Source: Pelomonas sp. CA6
GTDB lineage: Bacteria; Pseudomonadota; Gammaproteobacteria; Burkholderiales; Burkholderiaceae_C
Length of the DNA: 64,000 nt
Direction of reading: 5' to 3'
Assembly: GCF_022549225.1 (NCBI RefSeq)
Contig: NZ_JAKZFD010000001.1
Span: 372,001 to 436,000, forward strand
Shown here: positions 26,301-34,980 of the stretch, piece by piece
How the letters are laid out: each line of letters opens with the position of its first letter
Position numbering within the stretch: position 1 is the stretch's first letter
Made by a program: the position numbers and the translations under genes
Notes under the pieces: model-generated
Seen by the model: only the letters and a program-made list of their open reading frames with translations
Databases searched by the model: none
Told to the model about the DNA's origin: nothing

Positions 26301-29159
26301 ATGATGCAGCAATACAGGTCGAATTCGTACCTGTTCGGGGGCAACGCGCCCTATGTCGAGGAAATGTATGAGGCCTACCTCGACAACCCGGGCTCCGTGC
26401 CTGACAACTGGCGGGCGTATTTCGACGCGCTGCAACATGTTCCTGCCGTCGATGGCAGCGACAAACGCGATGTGGCCCATGCGCCCGTCATCGAATCCTT
26501 CGCTCAACGGGCCAAGTCCAACGCCTTCGGCAACAAGGTCTCCAGCGCCGAGCTGGCCGTTGCCGGCAAGCAGGTCCATGTCCAGTCGCTGATCGCGGCC
26601 TATCGCTTCCTCGGCTCGCGTTGGGCCGACCTGGATCCGCTCAAGCGCACCGAGCGCCCCAAGATCCCCGAGCTGGAGCCCGCGTCCTATGGCCTGACCG
26701 AGGCCGACATGGACATCACCTTCAGCGCCACCAACACCTACTTCACCAAGGCCGAGTCCATGACCCTGCGCGAAATCGTGCAGGCCTTGCGTGAAACCTA
26801 TTGCGGCTCGATCGGTGCGGAGTTCATGCACATCACCGATCCGACCGAGAAGCGCTGGTGGCAGGAGCGCCTGGAGTCCATCCGCTCCAAGCCCAGCTTC
26901 AGCGCCGACAAGAAGAAGCACATCCTGGATCGCCTCACCGCGGCCGAAGGCCTGGAGCGCTACCTGCACACCAAGTACGTGGGCCAGAAGCGTTTCTCGC
27001 TGGAAGGCGGCGAGAGCTTCATCGCCTCCATGGACGAGGCGGTGCAGACCGCCGGTGCCAAGGGCGTGCAGGAGATCGTGATCGGCATGGCCCATCGCGG
27101 CCGCCTGAACGTGCTGGTCAACACCCTGGGCAAGATGCCCAAGGACTTGTTCGCCGAGTTTGAGCACACCGCGCCGGAAGACCTGCCCGCCGGTGACGTG
27201 AAATACCACCAAGGCTTCTCCAGCGACGTGTCGACCGCCGGCGGCCCGGTTCACCTGAGCCTGGCCTTCAACCCCTCCCACCTGGAAATCGTCAACCCGG
27301 TGGTGGAGGGCTCGGTCAAGGCCCGTCTGGACCGTCGCGGCGACAAGACCGGCGACCAGGTGCTGCCGGTGCTGGTGCACGGCGACGCGGCCTTTGCCGG
27401 CCAGGGCGTCGTGATGGAGACGCTGGCGCTGGCGCAGACGCGCGGCTACTACACCGGCGGCACGCTGCACATCGTCATCAACAACCAGATCGGCTTCACG
27501 ACCAGCGATCCGCGCGACACCCGCTCGACGCTGTACTGCTCCGACGTGGTCAAGATGATCGAGGCGCCGGTGCTGCACGTGAATGGCGACGATCCCGAGG
27601 CCGTGGTGCTGTGCACCCAGCTGGCCCTGGAATACCGCCAGCAGTTCAAGAAGGACGTGGTCGTCGACATCGTCTGCTTCCGCAAGCTGGGCCACAACGA
27701 GCAGGACACGCCGGCGCTGACCCAGCCGCTGATGTACAAGACCATCGCCAAGCACCCCGGCACGCGCAAGCTCTACGGCGAAAAGCTGGTGGCCCAGGGC
27801 GTGCTGCCGGCCGAGGGCCCGGACGAGATGGTCAAGGCCTTCCGCGCCGCGATGGACGAGGGCCGCCACACCGTTGACCCGGTGCTGACCAACTTCAAGA
27901 GCAAGTACGCCACCGACTGGACGCCGTATCTCGGCAAGAAGTGGACCGACAGCTGCGACACCGCGCTGCCGGTTGCCGAGTGGAAGCGCCTGGCCGAGCG
28001 CATCACGACCATCCCCGCCAATGTCAAGGTGCATCCGCTGGTCGAGAAGGTGATCGCCGACCGCGCCGCGATGGGCCGTGGCGAGATCAACGTCGACTGG
28101 GGCATGGGCGAGCACATGGCCTTCGCGTCGCTGGTGGCCTCGGGCTATCCGGTGCGCCTGTCCGGCGAAGACTGCGGCCGCGGTACCTTCGTGCACCGCC
28201 ACGCCGTGCTGCACGACCAGAACCGCGAGAAGTTCGACGAGGGCACCTACATCCCGCTGCAGAACGTGGCCGAGAACCAGGCCCCGTTCGTCGTCATCGA
28301 CTCCATCCTGTCGGAAGAGGCGGTGCTGGGCTTCGAATACGGCTATGCCAGCGCGGATCCGGTCACGCTGACCATCTGGGAAGGCCAGTTCGGCGACTTC
28401 GTCAACGGTGCCCAGGTCGTGATCGACCAGTTCATCGCCTCCGGCGAAGTGAAGTGGGGCCGTGCCAACGGCCTGACGCTGATGCTGCCGCACGGCTACG
28501 AAGGCCAGGGCCCCGAGCACAGCTCGGCGCGTCTGGAGCGCTTCATGCAACTGTCCGCGGACAACAACATGCAGGTGGTGCAGCCGACCACGGCCTCGCA
28601 GATCTTCCATCTGCTGCGTCGTCAGCAGCTGCGCATGTTCCGCAAGCCGCTGGTCATCATGACCCCGAAGTCGCTGCTGCGGAACAAGGATGCGACCTCG
28701 CCGGTGACCGAGTTCACCAAGGGCGAGTTCCGTACCGTGATCGGCGAACTCAACGCCGAGATCGACGCCAGCAAGGTCAAGCGCGTGATCGCCTGCTCGG
28801 GCAAGGTCTACTACGACCTGGTCAAGAAGCGCGAGGAGAAGAAGGCGCACGACGTGGCGGTCATCCGCGTCGAGCAGCTCTATCCCTTCCCGCACAAGGC
28901 CTTTGCCGCGGAACTCAAGAAGTACCCCAATCTCGCGGACATCGTGTGGTGCCAGGACGAGCCGCAGAACCAGGGCGCCTGGTTCTTCGTGCAGCACTAC
29001 ATCCACGAGAACATGCAGGACGGCCAGAAGCTGGGCTTCGCCGGCCGCCCGGCCTCGGCTTCGCCGGCCGTCGGCTACGCGCACCTGCACCAGGAGCAAC
29101 AGAAGGCGCTGCTGGACCAGGCCTTCGCCAAGCTCAAGGGCTTTGTTCTGACCAAGTAA
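26301..29159 (+). CDS. sucA: 2-oxoglutarate dehydrogenase E1 component
   Basis: Thiamine-diphosphate enzyme that decarboxylates 2-oxoglutarate and reductively succinylates the lipoyl domain of E2 in the TCA cycle. The N-terminus SNSYLFGGNAPYVEEMYEAYL is the E2/E3-docking segment. The thiamine-diphosphate motif starts with GDAAFAGQG (about 361) and ends with NNQIGFTT (about 394). The transketolase-like pyrimidine domain contains DWGMGEHMAFASL and HGYEGQGPEHSSARLERF. At 952 residues it is of usual length. The ATG at 26301 follows GGAGGTG by seven bases. sucB and lpdA follow on the same strand. Confidence 0.96.
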   Translation: MMQQYRSNSYLFGGNAPYVEEMYEAYLDNPGSVPDNWRAYFDALQHVPAVDGSDKRDVAHAPVIESFAQRAKSNAFGNKVSSAELAVAGKQVHVQSLIAAYRFLGSRWADLDPLKRTERPKIPELEPASYGLTEADMDITFSATNTYFTKAESMTLREIVQALRETYCGSIGAEFMHITDPTEKRWWQERLESIRSKPSFSADKKKHILDRLTAAEGLERYLHTKYVGQKRFSLEGGESFIASMDEAVQTAGAKGVQEIVIGMAHRGRLNVLVNTLGKMPKDLFAEFEHTAPEDLPAGDVKYHQGFSSDVSTAGGPVHLSLAFNPSHLEIVNPVVEGSVKARLDRRGDKTGDQVLPVLVHGDAAFAGQGVVMETLALAQTRGYYTGGTLHIVINNQIGFTTSDPRDTRSTLYCSDVVKMIEAPVLHVNGDDPEAVVLCTQLALEYRQQFKKDVVVDIVCFRKLGHNEQDTPALTQPLMYKTIAKHPGTRKLYGEKLVAQGVLPAEGPDEMVKAFRAAMDEGRHTVDPVLTNFKSKYATDWTPYLGKKWTDSCDTALPVAEWKRLAERITTIPANVKVHPLVEKVIADRAAMGRGEINVDWGMGEHMAFASLVASGYPVRLSGEDCGRGTFVHRHAVLHDQNREKFDEGTYIPLQNVAENQAPFVVIDSILSEEAVLGFEYGYASADPVTLTIWEGQFGDFVNGAQVVIDQFIASGEVKWGRANGLTLMLPHGYEGQGPEHSSARLERFMQLSADNNMQVVQPTTASQIFHLLRRQQLRMFRKPLVIMTPKSLLRNKDATSPVTEFTKGEFRTVIGELNAEIDASKVKRVIACSGKVYYDLVKKREEKKAHDVAVIRVEQLYPFPHKAFAAELKKYPNLADIVWCQDEPQNQGAWFFVQHYIHENMQDGQKLGFAGRPASASPAVGYAHLHQEQQKALLDQAFAKLKGFVLTK

Positions 29160-29228
29160 GTGATTGCGGACGCTTGCGCGCCGCAATCACACCAGGTGCA
29201 CCCCGCCACGAGCGGGGGCGCCTGGCAG
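29160..29228 (+). repeat. hairpin cluster between sucA and sucB
   Basis: A 10-bp stem (GTGATTGCGG 29160-29169 with CCGCAATCAC 29181-29190) begins immediately after the sucA stop codon. CCCCGC/GCGGGG and GGCGCC-type stems follow within the next 40 bases. None has a T-tract. They look more like mRNA-stabilising or processing structures that separate the two messages than like terminators. Confidence 0.55.
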
Positions 29229-29270
29229 GCGCGAAGCTCCGGTTGACCCAAACCGAGAGAGAAAAACATC

Positions 29271-30530
29271 ATGGCTATCGTAGAAGTCAAGGTTCCCCAA
29301 CTGTCCGAGTCGGTGGCTGAGGCCACGCTGCTGCAGTGGAAGAAGCAGCCCGGCGAGGCGGTTGCAATCGACGAAATCCTGATCGAAATCGAGACCGACA
29401 AGGTCGTGCTGGAAGTGCCGGCGCCGGCCGCCGGCGTGCTGGCTGCCCATGTGGTGGGCAATGGCGGCACCGTGGTGTCCGACCAGGTCATCGCGCAGAT
29501 CGACACCGAAGGCAAGGCCGGTGCCGCCGCTCCGGCCGCTGCGCCCACGGCTGCCGCCGCGCCCGCGGCCGCTGCAGCCGTGTCGGGTGCCGACAAGTCC
29601 GGCGTCGCGATGCCCGCGGCCGCCAAGCTGATGGCCGACAACAACCTGCCCGCCGGCTCCGTGGCCGGTACCGGCAAGGACGGCCGCGTGACCAAGGGTG
29701 ATGTGCTGGGCGCGCTGGAAGGCGGCGCCAAGCCGGCCGCCGTGGCGGCCCCGGTCGCCGTGCCCGCGGCGCCCGCCGTGGCCAAGCCGCTGCCTGCCGT
29801 CGCCGCCCCCGTGGCGCAGAACCTGGGCGATCGCCCCGAGCAGCGCGTGCCCATGAGCCGTCTGCGTGCCCGCGTCGCCGAGCGTCTGCTGCAGTCCCAG
29901 GCCACCAATGCCATCCTGACCACCTTCAACGAGGTCAACATGGCTCCGGTGATGGAGATGCGCAAGAAGTTCCAGGAGAAGTTCGAGAAGGAGCATGGCG
30001 TCAAGCTGGGCTTCATGAGCTTCTTCGTGAAGGCCGCGGTGCATGCGCTGAAGAAGTTCCCGGTGCTGAACGCCTCGGTGGACGGCAACGACATCGTCTA
30101 CCACGGCTACTTCGACATCGGCATCGCCGTCGGCTCGCCCCGCGGCCTGGTGGTGCCCATCATCCGTAACGCTGATCAGCTGAGCTTCGCCGAGATCGAG
30201 AAGACCATCGCCTCCTTCGGCCAGAAGGCCAAGGACGGCAAGCTGTCGATCGAGGAACTGAGCGGCGGTACCTTCTCCATCTCCAACGGCGGCACCTTTG
30301 GTTCCATGCTGTCGACCCCGATCATCAACCCGCCGCAGTCGGCCATCCTGGGCGTGCACGCCACCAAGGACCGTGCCGTGGTGGAGAACGGTCAGGTCGT
30401 GGTGCGTCCGATCAACTACCTGGCGATGTCTTATGACCACCGCATCATCGACGGCCGCGAAGCCGTGCTGGGCCTGGTGGCGATGAAGGAAGCGCTGGAA
30501 GATCCGGCTCGCCTGCTGTTCGACATCTGA
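29271..30530 (+). CDS. sucB: dihydrolipoyl succinyltransferase, E2 of 2-oxoglutarate dehydrogenase
   Basis: Core enzyme that transfers the succinyl group from lipoamide to CoA. The single lipoyl domain carries Lys44 in [11 protein letters not shown]. An Ala/Pro-rich linker follows (about 80-105). The peripheral-subunit-binding domain is [23 protein letters not shown]... (about 112-150). The catalytic domain ends with His390 and Asp394 in [11 protein letters not shown]. Length is 419 residues. The ribosome-binding site is GAGAGA. It is also called odhB. Confidence 0.96.
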   Translation: MAIVEVKVPQLSESVAEATLLQWKKQPGEAVAIDEILIEIETDKVVLEVPAPAAGVLAAHVVGNGGTVVSDQVIAQIDTEGKAGAAAPAAAPTAAAAPAAAAAVSGADKSGVAMPAAAKLMADNNLPAGSVAGTGKDGRVTKGDVLGALEGGAKPAAVAAPVAVPAAPAVAKPLPAVAAPVAQNLGDRPEQRVPMSRLRARVAERLLQSQATNAILTTFNEVNMAPVMEMRKKFQEKFEKEHGVKLGFMSFFVKAAVHALKKFPVLNASVDGNDIVYHGYFDIGIAVGSPRGLVVPIIRNADQLSFAEIEKTIASFGQKAKDGKLSIEELSGGTFSISNGGTFGSMLSTPIINPPQSAILGVHATKDRAVVENGQVVVRPINYLAMSYDHRIIDGREAVLGLVAMKEALEDPARLLFDI

Positions 30531-30564
30531 CAACCTGGGTCATCGCGCGGACGCCTGGCGTCGC

Positions 30565-30627
30565 CGCGGGGCCCGGCCGGGGAATCCTCAGGTAGCGCCG
30601 CGGCGCTGCGCGTCCCCGGCCCCCGCG
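30565..30627 (+). repeat. large GC-rich stem-loop between sucB and lpdA
   Basis: CGCGGG (30565-30570) pairs with CCCGCG (30622-30627), and GGCCGGGG (30575-30582) with CCCCGGCC (30614-30621), with a 4-base bulge between. The apex contains the perfect 14-bp palindrome AGCGCCGCGGCGCT (30594-30607). The whole is a strong structure in an otherwise ordinary 158-base gap, without a T-tract. Confidence 0.65.
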
Positions 30628-30688
30628 TCTGGCCGGGTATCCCGCTGACGCCTCGGAGCACCGGGGCCTGCTGCGACAAGGAATACAC

Positions 30689-32119
<1,431 letters not shown>

Positions 32120-32156
32120 GCCCGCCGGGGCCGCTGGCTCCGTCGCGTTCACAATC

Positions 32157-32184
32157 AAGGGGCGGCTTCGGTCGCCCCTTTGTC
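32157..32184 (+). terminator. intrinsic terminator after lpdA
   Basis: A 10-bp stem (AAGGGGCGGC 32157-32166 with GTCGCCCCTT 32171-32180) capped by a C(TTCG)G tetraloop runs into TTGTCTT. It ends the dehydrogenase operon just before zapE. Confidence 0.85.
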
Positions 32185-32198
32185 TTGATCCCTGCACC

Positions 32199-33299
32199 AT
32201 GGCCTCCGTCACCGAGCTCTACCACCAGACCCTCGCCGAGCGCGGCTACAGCGCCGATCCCGCGCAGCTGCGCGCCATTGCCGCGCTGCAGCGCTGCCAG
32301 GACGAATGGGCCGACTACAAGGCGCGGCGCTCCAACGCGGTGACCAAGCTGCTGGTGCGCCCGCCGCTGCCGCGCGGCGTCTACATGTACGGCGGGGTGG
32401 GGCGAGGCAAGAGTTTCTTGATGGATTGCTTCTTCCAGGCCGTGCCGCTGACGCGCAAGACGCGTCTGCACTTCCACGAGTTCATGCGCGAGGTGCACCG
32501 CGAACTGCAGGACCTGAAGGGCATCGCCGACCCGCTGGAGGAGCTGGGCAAGCGCATCGCCAAGCGCTTCCGGCTGATCTGCTTCGACGAATTCCACGTT
32601 GCCGACGTGACCGACGCGATGATCCTGCACCGCCTGCTGGACTCACTCTTCAAGCACCGCGTCTCCATCGTCACCACCTCCAACTTTCATCCCGACGGCC
32701 TCTATCCGGGCGGCCTGCACCGCGACCGCATCCTGCCGGCCATTGAGCTGTTGAAGGAGAAGATGGAGATCATCAACGTCGACAATGGCATGGACTACCG
32801 GCAGCGCTCGCTGGCCCATGTGGAGCTGTACCACTGCCCGCTGGACGACAAGGCCGATGCTGCGCTGGTCCACGCCTTCGAGGCACTCGCCGAGGCGCGC
32901 GACGAGGATCCGTTGCTGCACATTGAGCACCGCGAGATCCGCGCGCGGCGCCGTGCCGGCGGCGTCGTGTGGTTCGACTTCCAGACCCTGTGCGGCGGCC
33001 CGCGCTCGCAGAACGACTACCTGGAGCTGGCTGCCCAATTCCACACCCTGATCCTCTCCGGCGTGCCGGAGATGCCGGTGCGCCTGGCCAGCGAGGCGCG
33101 GCGCTTCACCTGGCTGGTCGACGTGCTCTACGACCGCCGTGTCAAGCTGATCATCTCCGCTGCCGTGCCACCCGAGCAGCTGTACACCGAAGGGCCGCTG
33201 GCCCACGAATTTCCGCGCACAGTCTCGCGCCTGCAGGAAATGCAATCCCAGGAGTACCTGGCCTTGCAGCGCCGCGACGTGGACACGTCCCTGACCTGA
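32199..33299 (+). CDS. zapE: cell division protein ZapE (AFG1-family ATPase)
   Basis: AAA+-like P-loop ATPase that in E. coli associates with the Z-ring under stress; the eukaryotic relative AFG1 acts in mitochondrial quality control. The Walker A motif GGVGRGKS is at residues 65-72. Walker B is LICFDEFHVADVTDAM at about 127-142, and STIVTTSN-like sensor residues follow (VSIVTTSNFHPDGLY). Length is 366 residues, as expected. It starts 80 bases after lpdA, behind the terminator, an arrangement that is common in betaproteobacteria. The ATG lies within about 20 bases of the terminator stem, so transcription probably depends on read-through or an internal promoter. Confidence 0.93.
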   Translation: MASVTELYHQTLAERGYSADPAQLRAIAALQRCQDEWADYKARRSNAVTKLLVRPPLPRGVYMYGGVGRGKSFLMDCFFQAVPLTRKTRLHFHEFMREVHRELQDLKGIADPLEELGKRIAKRFRLICFDEFHVADVTDAMILHRLLDSLFKHRVSIVTTSNFHPDGLYPGGLHRDRILPAIELLKEKMEIINVDNGMDYRQRSLAHVELYHCPLDDKADAALVHAFEALAEARDEDPLLHIEHREIRARRRAGGVVWFDFQTLCGGPRSQNDYLELAAQFHTLILSGVPEMPVRLASEARRFTWLVDVLYDRRVKLIISAAVPPEQLYTEGPLAHEFPRTVSRLQEMQSQEYLALQRRDVDTSLT

Positions 33300-33322
33300 G
33301 CCCGCAGCGGCGGAGGAGAGCC

Positions 33323-33943
33323 ATGAAGCCCGTTGTCAAACCCTGGTCGCTGATGCTGGGCGTTGTGCTGACGCTGCCGGCGCTGGCCGGCAGTGCCGAG
33401 GAGGACCAGGCTCAGCGCGCCCGCATCGAACAGCGCTTCCAGGAGCAGATGCAGGTCTGCGCGGAGCGCATCGACGTGTTCAGCTGCGAGCGTCAGGCCA
33501 AGGCCCAGCGCGCCCAGGCACTCAAGCCACTGGAACAGGCGCGCCGCGAGCGTGCCGCGCGCGAGCGCGAGCAGCGTGCCGCCGAACACCAGCGCCGCGT
33601 CGAGGCCAAGCAGGCCGAGGCCACGCGGGAGCAGGGCGAACGCAATGCGGCCGCGCTGGTCGCGCCCGCGGCGAGCGCCGCGCGGCGCCATGCGCCGCGG
33701 CCGACCGTGCCCGCGCCCGATGCCGCGGCGCGCGCCGCGCGCGAAGCAGCGCATGAGCAGAAAGCAGCGCGCGAGCAAAAGCAGTCGGTGCTGGAGGCTC
33801 GCCAGCGCCGCGAGGCACTGCAAAAGCGCCAGGCCGATGCGCGCGCGCACAAGGAGGCGGTGGAGCAGCGCCAGCGCGAGCGCGCCCAGCAGAAAGCGCC
33901 CGCCGCCAGCCTGCCGCTGCCGGTGGCGTCGGCGCCGCGCTGA
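33323..33943 (+). CDS. secreted Arg/Ala/Gln-rich coiled-coil protein of unknown function
   Basis: I do not recognise a named family. The ATG at 33323 follows GGAGGAG and gives 206 residues. A signal peptide (MKPVVKPWSLMLGVVLTLPA, cut near AGSA) indicates export. The mature part is almost wholly charged helix, rich in Arg, Ala, Gln and Glu, with a Cys pair nine residues apart (QVCAERIDVFSCERQ) that could form a disulphide in the periplasm. The Cys-x9-Cys segment followed by long basic coiled coil recalls small unnamed betaproteobacterial envelope proteins. The C-terminus is Pro/Ala rich. It overlaps nothing and faces the PP2C gene across six bases. Confidence 0.75.
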   Translation: MKPVVKPWSLMLGVVLTLPALAGSAEEDQAQRARIEQRFQEQMQVCAERIDVFSCERQAKAQRAQALKPLEQARRERAAREREQRAAEHQRRVEAKQAEATREQGERNAAALVAPAASAARRHAPRPTVPAPDAAARAAREAAHEQKAAREQKQSVLEARQRREALQKRQADARAHKEAVEQRQRERAQQKAPAASLPLPVASAPR

Positions 33944-33949
33944 GGGCGC

Positions 33950-34735
33950 TTACTCGATGGGGTCGATCCGGACGATGGCCAGCGACAGGTTGTCGCCGCC
34001 GCCCTTGGCGCGCTGACGCGCCTTGTTGATCAGCAACTCCGCCGCCTCGCGGGGGGCCAGGCTGTGCAGCACCGTGCCCAGCTCGGCCGGTGTGAAGTAG
34101 TGCCACAGCCCGTCGCTGCAGGCGAGCAGGCTGTCGCCGATCTCCAGCCCCTCGATGGTCGACTCGACGGGCGTGGGCTCCTGCACCGTGCCCAGGCAGC
34201 CGGTCAGCAGGTTGGACTGCGGGTGCACCAGCGCCTCCTGCTCGGTCAGCTCGCCCTCGTCGACCAGGCGTTGCACGTAGCTCTGGTCCAGCGTGCGCGT
34301 GAGCATGCGCGGGCCGCGGAAATGGTAGATGCGCGAATCGCCCGAGTGGATCCAGTGGCAGCGCCGCCCCTGCACCAGGTAGGCGGCCAGCGTGCTGTGC
34401 GGTTCCTCCTCCGCGGAGATCGCCGTCAGGCGGATCATCAGGTGCGCCTCGGACACCAGTTGGCGCAGCAGCTCGGCCGCGTCCTCCTCGCCGGGCACGT
34501 AGCGCTCGAAAAGCTGCTGCGCGGTCAGCAGCACCTGGTCCGCGGCCTTGCGGCCGCCGCTCTTGCCCCCCATGCCATCGGCCACCAGGCCCAGCAGGCA
34601 GCCGGGCACGCGCGCATGGCCGATGATCTGCACCTGGTCCTGCTGATAGGCGCGGTCGCCGCGGTGAATGCCGGTGGCGGCGCTGAGTCGAAAGCCGATG
34701 GGGTTGCGGGTCATCCCAAAACTATAATCGTCCAT
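33950..34735 (-). CDS. PP2C-family serine/threonine protein phosphatase
   Basis: A metal-dependent phosphatase of 261 residues. The key acidic motifs are HRGDRAYQQDQV (near residue 24), VADGMGGKSGGRKAADQVL, SGDSRIYHFRG, LLACSDGLWHY and GGGDNLSLAIVRI. They supply the Asp ligands for two metals. The protein is all catalytic domain. The second motif lacks the Gly-Glu that often ends it (GGKSGGRKAAD). No Ser/Thr kinase gene is nearby, although such phosphatases are often paired with one. The start could be seven residues further in (ATG near 34714). A TATAGT-like box overlaps the first codons on this strand, which makes the downstream start, or a very short leader, possible. Confidence 0.88.
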   Translation of the reverse strand: MDDYSFGMTRNPIGFRLSAATGIHRGDRAYQQDQVQIIGHARVPGCLLGLVADGMGGKSGGRKAADQVLLTAQQLFERYVPGEEDAAELLRQLVSEAHLMIRLTAISAEEEPHSTLAAYLVQGRRCHWIHSGDSRIYHFRGPRMLTRTLDQSYVQRLVDEGELTEQEALVHPQSNLLTGCLGTVQEPTPVESTIEGLEIGDSLLACSDGLWHYFTPAELGTVLHSLAPREAAELLINKARQRAKGGGDNLSLAIVRIDPIE

Positions 34736-34776
34736 CAGGTCGATTCGATGGCAGCCAGGCCGTCTCCCCCTCGTTC

Positions 34777-34980
34777 ATGGATCAGCAACTGCACTCTCCC
34801 GCACGCCGGCTGATCGAGCTGCGCATCGCGCATGCCGAGCTGGACGAGCAGATCGACACCCTGGCCGGACAGCCCCAGCCCGACGAACTGTGCATGCGCC
34901 GGCTGAAGAAGCAGCGCCTGGCGCTGCGCGACGAGATCGCGCGCCTGGAGATGGCCTGCAGCCCGGACGAGCCCGCTTGA
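34777..34980 (+). CDS. YdcH-like small protein (DUF465)
   Basis: A 67-residue all-helical protein. The pattern RRLIELRIAHAELDEQIDTL, then MRRLKKQRLALRDEIARLE, is the DUF465/YdcH fold of two antiparallel helices with a conserved LKKQRLxLRDEI core. Function is unknown. Its stop TGA overlaps the TTG start of the helicase gene, so the two are probably translationally coupled. Confidence 0.85.
   Translation: MDQQLHSPARRLIELRIAHAELDEQIDTLAGQPQPDELCMRRLKKQRLALRDEIARLEMACSPDEPA

Noticed and set aside
26256-29186. A 976-codon open frame antisense to sucA, and similar long antisense frames (for example 55475-58879, 39862-41922, 13490-14842, 4999-8127 region).
   Set aside because: High-GC codon bias empties the opposite strand of stop codons. 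The products are His/Arg/Gln-rich with no domain, and the sense strand encodes clear conserved enzymes.
34890-34976. A longer DinG-type helicase starting inside the DUF465 gene.
   Set aside because: The TTG at 34977 overlaps the preceding stop in a coupling arrangement, and the extra 29 residues are a shadow of the DUF465 frame.
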